The notes under the pieces: model-generated
Told to the model about the DNA's origin: nothing
Databases searched by the model: none
What the model saw: only the letters and a program-made list of their open reading frames with translations
Program-made: the position numbers and the translations under genes
Shown: piece after piece, positions 48,473-51,499 of the stretch
How positions within the stretch are numbered: position 1 is the first letter of the stretch
Layout: each line of letters starts with the position of its first letter
Source: Ignavibacteria bacterium
GTDB lineage: Bacteria; Bacteroidota; Ignavibacteria; Ignavibacteriales; Ignavibacteriaceae
Assembly (NCBI GenBank): GCA_030684555.1
Contig: JAUXVN010000024.1
Coordinates: forward strand, 1-51,499
DNA: 51,499 nt
Reading direction: 5' to 3'

Positions 48473-49994
48473 CTATATTTTTCTTCCCTTCTAAGTATGC
48501 ATTTAGTTTATCTTCAAGGGTAATTCTAAATAAATTTCCAGGGTTCCCTTCTAAATTTAGGAGAGGTGAAAGATCTTTAATGATTCTTCGTTCTAAATAA
48601 ATTAACCCACTATCAGTTGGTTCAAAATATTCTTCATAAAAAGAAATTTTTATGTTCTCTTCAACCCACACTTCTAAATTTTTTTCACCGATTATCGCAG
48701 AAAGTGTTAAAAGAAATTCCGAGTCATCTATTTTATTAAAATCAAAAAGTTTCTTGAAGTCAGTGTAGAGTGAATAAGTTCTAGTAATGAAAATAATATT
48801 TCTGAGCTTCACATATTCACTTGCCTCTGTTAATCGGAAATTTGGTCCCGTGTAAGCTAAACTAAGGATTCCACTACTTCCTAACCTATGTGATTGCACA
48901 AAGTCTTGGAATTTTAAAAACTCAAGAGAATTACTTTGAAGTATTTTTTTTATCCGAACCAAATCATTTTTAACAATAACTTTTCCTCCTTCTTTATCGA
49001 AGGAATATATATCCGACCTAATTTCTAACTGCGAGATTACATATTCCATTGAAATAGGTTTAGTTATATCGAGTTCGAGAGGAGATCGGTTTATTCGAAA
49101 ATCTAAATTTTTAAGATCGAGAGACTCTCGTTTACTTTTACGAAAATTGTATAAAATTGAATATTCAAATCTTGAGTATTGCGGGTAGAAAATTTGGGTT
49201 CCCCATTTATTTAACCCAACCAAATCATTATAGTTAGATTTTTGTGGAGACACAATTTTATAAAACAAATGATTGTTCTGACTGATTATACTTTGAATTT
49301 TGTCATAAGGTTCAAATAAATGAAACCCGATATTACCATAGAACCCATCAAACCCAGGTTTCTCAAAATTGAAATAGTTGCAGAAACTTTTTTCTAACTG
49401 CTCAATAATATCTTCAATGGATATAGGTCGATTTTCATCATCAAGAATAATTCCTATTTCGCTTTTATAAAATTCATTTACAGCCAAATCATTCATATAA
49501 TATCTAGATTCATACGTTACTGACTCTTCTGGACTATAACTAAATAAAGTACCCACCAAATGATCTTTTAATAATCTTCGAATTTTGTCATGAGGATCAA
49601 ATAAATGAAACCCGCTATTACCATAAAACTCATCAAACCCCGGTTTCTTAAAATTGAAATAGTTGCAGAAACTTTTTTCTAACTGCTCAGTAATATCTTC
49701 AACTGATATAGGTCGATTTTCATCATCAAGAATAATTCCTAATTCGCTTTTATAAAATTCATTTACAGCCAAATCATCCATATAATATCTAGATTCATAC
49801 GTTACTGGGTCTTCTGGACTATAACTAAATAAAGTACCCACCAAATGATCTTTTAATAATCTTTGCACTACCTCGCTCGAAATATTGAACTGCTTTTGTA
49901 ATCCCAATTCTTCAATGGGCAATTTTTCTAAACTCAAAAAATTTAAAAGTTTGTCAAGCATTCCATTGTCTTTTATTTCGTTTGGTGTATTCAT
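48459..49994 (-). CDS. unknown 511-aa protein with a recent 95-residue tandem duplication
   Basis: The family is not recognised. A short helical N-terminus (1-44) is followed by two nearly identical 95-residue units (45-139 and 140-234), each containing LLKDHLVGTLFSYSPE, YYMxDLAVNEFYKSE, DDENRPIS and FCNYFNF. A diverged third relative may lie around 290-340 (KPISMEYVISQLE). The remainder (about 340-511) is unassigned. There is no signal peptide or membrane helix. The position between the CARF gene and the kinase-like gene, with a 14-bp overlap into the latter, suggests a sensing or adaptor role. The recent duplication is unusual for a housekeeping protein. Confidence 0.75.
   Translation of the reverse strand: MNTPNEIKDNGMLDKLLNFLSLEKLPIEELGLQKQFNISSEVVQRLLKDHLVGTLFSYSPEDPVTYESRYYMDDLAVNEFYKSELGIILDDENRPISVEDITEQLEKSFCNYFNFKKPGFDEFYGNSGFHLFDPHDKIRRLLKDHLVGTLFSYSPEESVTYESRYYMNDLAVNEFYKSEIGIILDDENRPISIEDIIEQLEKSFCNYFNFEKPGFDGFYGNIGFHLFEPYDKIQSIISQNNHLFYKIVSPQKSNYNDLVGLNKWGTQIFYPQYSRFEYSILYNFRKSKRESLDLKNLDFRINRSPLELDITKPISMEYVISQLEIRSDIYSFDKEGGKVIVKNDLVRIKKILQSNSLEFLKFQDFVQSHRLGSSGILSLAYTGPNFRLTEASEYVKLRNIIFITRTYSLYTDFKKLFDFNKIDDSEFLLTLSAIIGEKNLEVWVEENIKISFYEEYFEPTDSGLIYLERRIIKDLSPLLNLEGNPGNLFRITLEDKLNAYLEGKKNIDEPK
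49293..49862 (-). repeat. tandem duplication, two 285-bp copies
   Basis: Copies lie at 49578-49862 and 49293-49577. By eye they differ at 14 of 285 positions, of which 11 change the amino acid. The high identity marks a recent in-frame duplication. Confidence 0.9.
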
Positions 49995-50071
49995 TTTGTT
50001 CGTTTCTGTTCTTTTATTATTTGTTAATAATTACAACACAAATATATGTAAATCTTCAACCCGATATAATT

Positions 50072-50085
50072 CCGCAACGTTGCGG
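50072..50085. promoter_or_regulatory. 14-bp perfect palindrome between the CARF gene and the downstream operon genes
   Basis: CCGCAACGTTGCGG reads the same on both strands. It is GC-rich in an AT-rich spacer, 8 bases past the CARF stop and about 80 bases before the next start. On the minus strand a TATATTTG that fits the Bacteroidota -7 element lies about 25 bases downstream, but no matching -33 element was found. It could be an operator. Confidence 0.45.
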
Positions 50086-50093
50086 CAACGGTT

Positions 50094-51074
50094 TTATTCG
50101 ATTATGATTTTTTCAGCAGGAATATTTAGCCCATATAGCTTTGCGTGGCGTTTTCCGGTTATCGATATTTCAAATAATTTTGAGATTGCATCACTAGCTA
50201 AAGTTTGCCTAAATTTTTTATTAGTTTTAGATATGTTCCCTCTAACAGTTGTTAAAGAGAGAGGAAAATTCTTTTTAATCATACTCTCTAGTTCAACCCG
50301 AAATAAATCCGATTCAGGAAAACTTTTTTTGTGGTAATAAATTATCTTTTCTAGAAATTCTTTTGGTGCAGATAATCCCGATAATCTAATTGGAGAAGAA
50401 CTTTTAATTAATAAATCACAAAAATAACGATAGTAAGAAAACTCAATCGGTGAGAGTGGAATTATCACATTACCGATTGAGACAGTTCCTTTGCTCAGAT
50501 TCAGATTAAGTGTCGGTATTAATGCTTCTTTTTCTTGTTTTAGTAAATTAATCTCATTTTCCATACTAATAATTTTGGGGAGTGCAGTCGCAAGTTTAAC
50601 TTCCTTTGTATAAGGTTTTCCGAATTTCGGTTCTCTAACTCTAATTAATTTTAGTGGATACTCTTTAGAAAACTCTCCTGATTCAGAAAGCAATATCCAA
50701 CAGACTTGCATTGATGGAGTTCCGGAAGAAATTGCAGCGGTATATTTATGATTATCATCCTTTTGAAGTTGGTCGCAAAAAATCTTCAAAGGACTATAAA
50801 TCTCATTGTGATCAGTAACATCAGTAATTAAAAGTTTAACAGTCTCGACCTTGCGGGCTAAATTTCTATTAAGGATTTCGGATTTAAGATAGTCAGCAAT
50901 CTGGCTAAAACTAATATCTTTTGAATTCGACTCATTCCAGAGCAGATAACAGATATCCGCTTTAACTTCTTTCAGAGCAGTTAAAATGGCTCCTTCGGAA
51001 TTCCCTTTAAGTTTACCGGCATCGTTCACACCGACAAAAGAAAGAAGTATGTTTATTTGTTTTTGTTTTCCCAT
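50094..51074 (-). CDS. RtcR-like CARF-domain protein with C-terminal winged-helix-like region
   Basis: The 326-residue protein begins with a Rossmann-like CARF domain (about 6-165). INILLSFVGVNDAG forms the first strand and loop, CYLLWNES the second strand, and AAISSGTPSMQVCWILL (113-129) the SGT motif shared with the sensor part of RtcR, the regulator of RNA repair genes. A short coiled linker (170-185) leads to a basic C-terminal region (about 195-326) with LSPIEFSYYRYF and VRGNISKTNKKFRQ...KRHAKLYGLNIP. That region resembles the winged C-terminus of some CRISPR-associated CARF-related proteins. There is no AAA+ domain, unlike RtcR. It probably senses an RNA-derived nucleotide ligand and heads the four-gene unit. 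No CRISPR array or cas gene is in view. Confidence 0.72.
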   Translation of the reverse strand: MGKQKQINILLSFVGVNDAGKLKGNSEGAILTALKEVKADICYLLWNESNSKDISFSQIADYLKSEILNRNLARKVETVKLLITDVTDHNEIYSPLKIFCDQLQKDDNHKYTAAISSGTPSMQVCWILLSESGEFSKEYPLKLIRVREPKFGKPYTKEVKLATALPKIISMENEINLLKQEKEALIPTLNLNLSKGTVSIGNVIIPLSPIEFSYYRYFCDLLIKSSSPIRLSGLSAPKEFLEKIIYYHKKSFPESDLFRVELESMIKKNFPLSLTTVRGNISKTNKKFRQTLASDAISKLFEISITGKRHAKLYGLNIPAEKIIIE

Positions 51075-51086
51075 TGGATAAAAATA

Positions 51087-51103
51087 TTATAATTCGGTTA
51101 TAA
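51087..51103. promoter_or_regulatory. TTATAA-N5-TTATAA dyad just upstream of the CARF gene
   Basis: Two TTATAA palindromes separated by TTCGG lie 12-29 bases before the ATG at 51074. The position suits an operator or an AT-rich promoter; the sequence is simple, so confidence is low. Confidence 0.3.
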
Positions 51104-51499
51104 CATAATAAAGAATTTGCAGATTTTTCATTATAATAGACTTTATTCCGGTCTTAAAACACAATTCTCTTATCATTCTTCAGTTACTTCAATCCAATAT
51201 ATTCTTTGCTGAGTTTTCCTTGCCCAAACAAGATAACCTGTCTGGATTTCTTTTGGTTGAAGGAACTAAATATTTGGCTGTTTCCAAACAATTAACTCTA
51301 TGGTTCTCCTCAATTCCAAAGAACAGTAGATTAAACTAACTTCATCAGAATTATATAACCTCAAATCCGATATAGAAGCAGATGTAGCGAGGAAAATTAG
51401 CAAAAAGTGGCTCGACCTTGAAAAAATTATTCGGGCTATAGTTCTTATACTTGTTTTCATTATTTTCCGGCAATCTCTGACCTTATTTAGTGGGATTTG
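51104..51499. other. region upstream of the CARF gene with a possible broken gene
   Basis: No intact gene is visible. On the minus strand one frame runs from the right edge to a TAG at about 51265 and continues in the same frame as PKEIQTGYLVWARKTQQRIY, then WIEVTEE, to a stop near 51175. The second part looks protein-like. This may be the decayed 3' end of a gene lying outside the window, or chance. Confidence 0.3.

Noticed and set aside
46486-51074. CRISPR-Cas type III locus
   Set aside because: Despite CARF and HEPN features there is no repeat-spacer array, Cas10 or Csm/Cmr-like gene in the window. The receiver and kinase partners point to a different system.

Overview
The window looks like a chromosome fragment from an Ignavibacteria-type bacterium (Bacteroidota/Chlorobiota group). 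The DNA is AT-rich. Several secreted proteins end in the 'NYPNPFNP' type of type IX secretion (T9SS) sorting domain, and there are a PorV/PorQ-like protein and a TonB receptor with a carboxypeptidase-like N-terminal domain. Apart from one gene (37614-38513), every gene lies on the minus strand. No rRNA, tRNA, CRISPR array or insertion sequence was seen.

Layout in coordinate order. 1-7175: three T9SS surface proteins, the first cut by the window edge, sharing an 'LPPLPP' module. 7176-8040: a small NTF2-like gene bounded by an inverted repeat and an integron attC-like element. 8036-11868: a two-component pair, a LuxR-type regulator and a propeller-bearing sensor kinase. 12622-28049: housekeeping genes. 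Transcription here runs pyrG, a TPR protein, purN, purH, mreB, mreC, mreD, mrdA, rodA, dcd, pyrF, an unknown gene and a DUF2851 gene, many overlapping or touching. A mitochondrial-type citrate synthase sits upstream of this set. 28229-37352: a five-gene outer-membrane operon (TonB receptor, large secreted protein, PorV-like protein, IPT/TIG lipoprotein, T9SS propeller protein) closed by a terminator. 37614-38513: the single plus-strand gene, a lipoprotein. 38514-39067: a non-coding stretch with two terminators and several unexplained palindromes. 39068-46199: peptide uptake and breakdown (M29 aminopeptidase, MFS transporter, PepD dipeptidase, PqqD-like protein, OPT transporter).

46486-51074 is the most interesting part. 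It is a compact four-gene unit, in transcription order: an RtcR-like CARF protein with a C-terminal winged-helix-like region; a 511-residue protein of unknown family carrying a recent 95-residue tandem duplication; a soluble histidine-kinase-like ATPase; and a response-regulator receiver fused to a HEPN-like domain with an RX4H motif. The last three genes overlap by 14 bp each. The logic resembles a signalling-controlled toxic RNase (a nucleotide or RNA-end sensor, a phosphorelay and an RNase effector), and I propose it as a candidate undescribed defence or stress-response system. The function is inference from architecture only.

Several starts are non-ATG and were settled by Shine-Dalgarno spacing or homology: CTG for the MFS transporter, TTG for rodA and purN, and GTG for purH.
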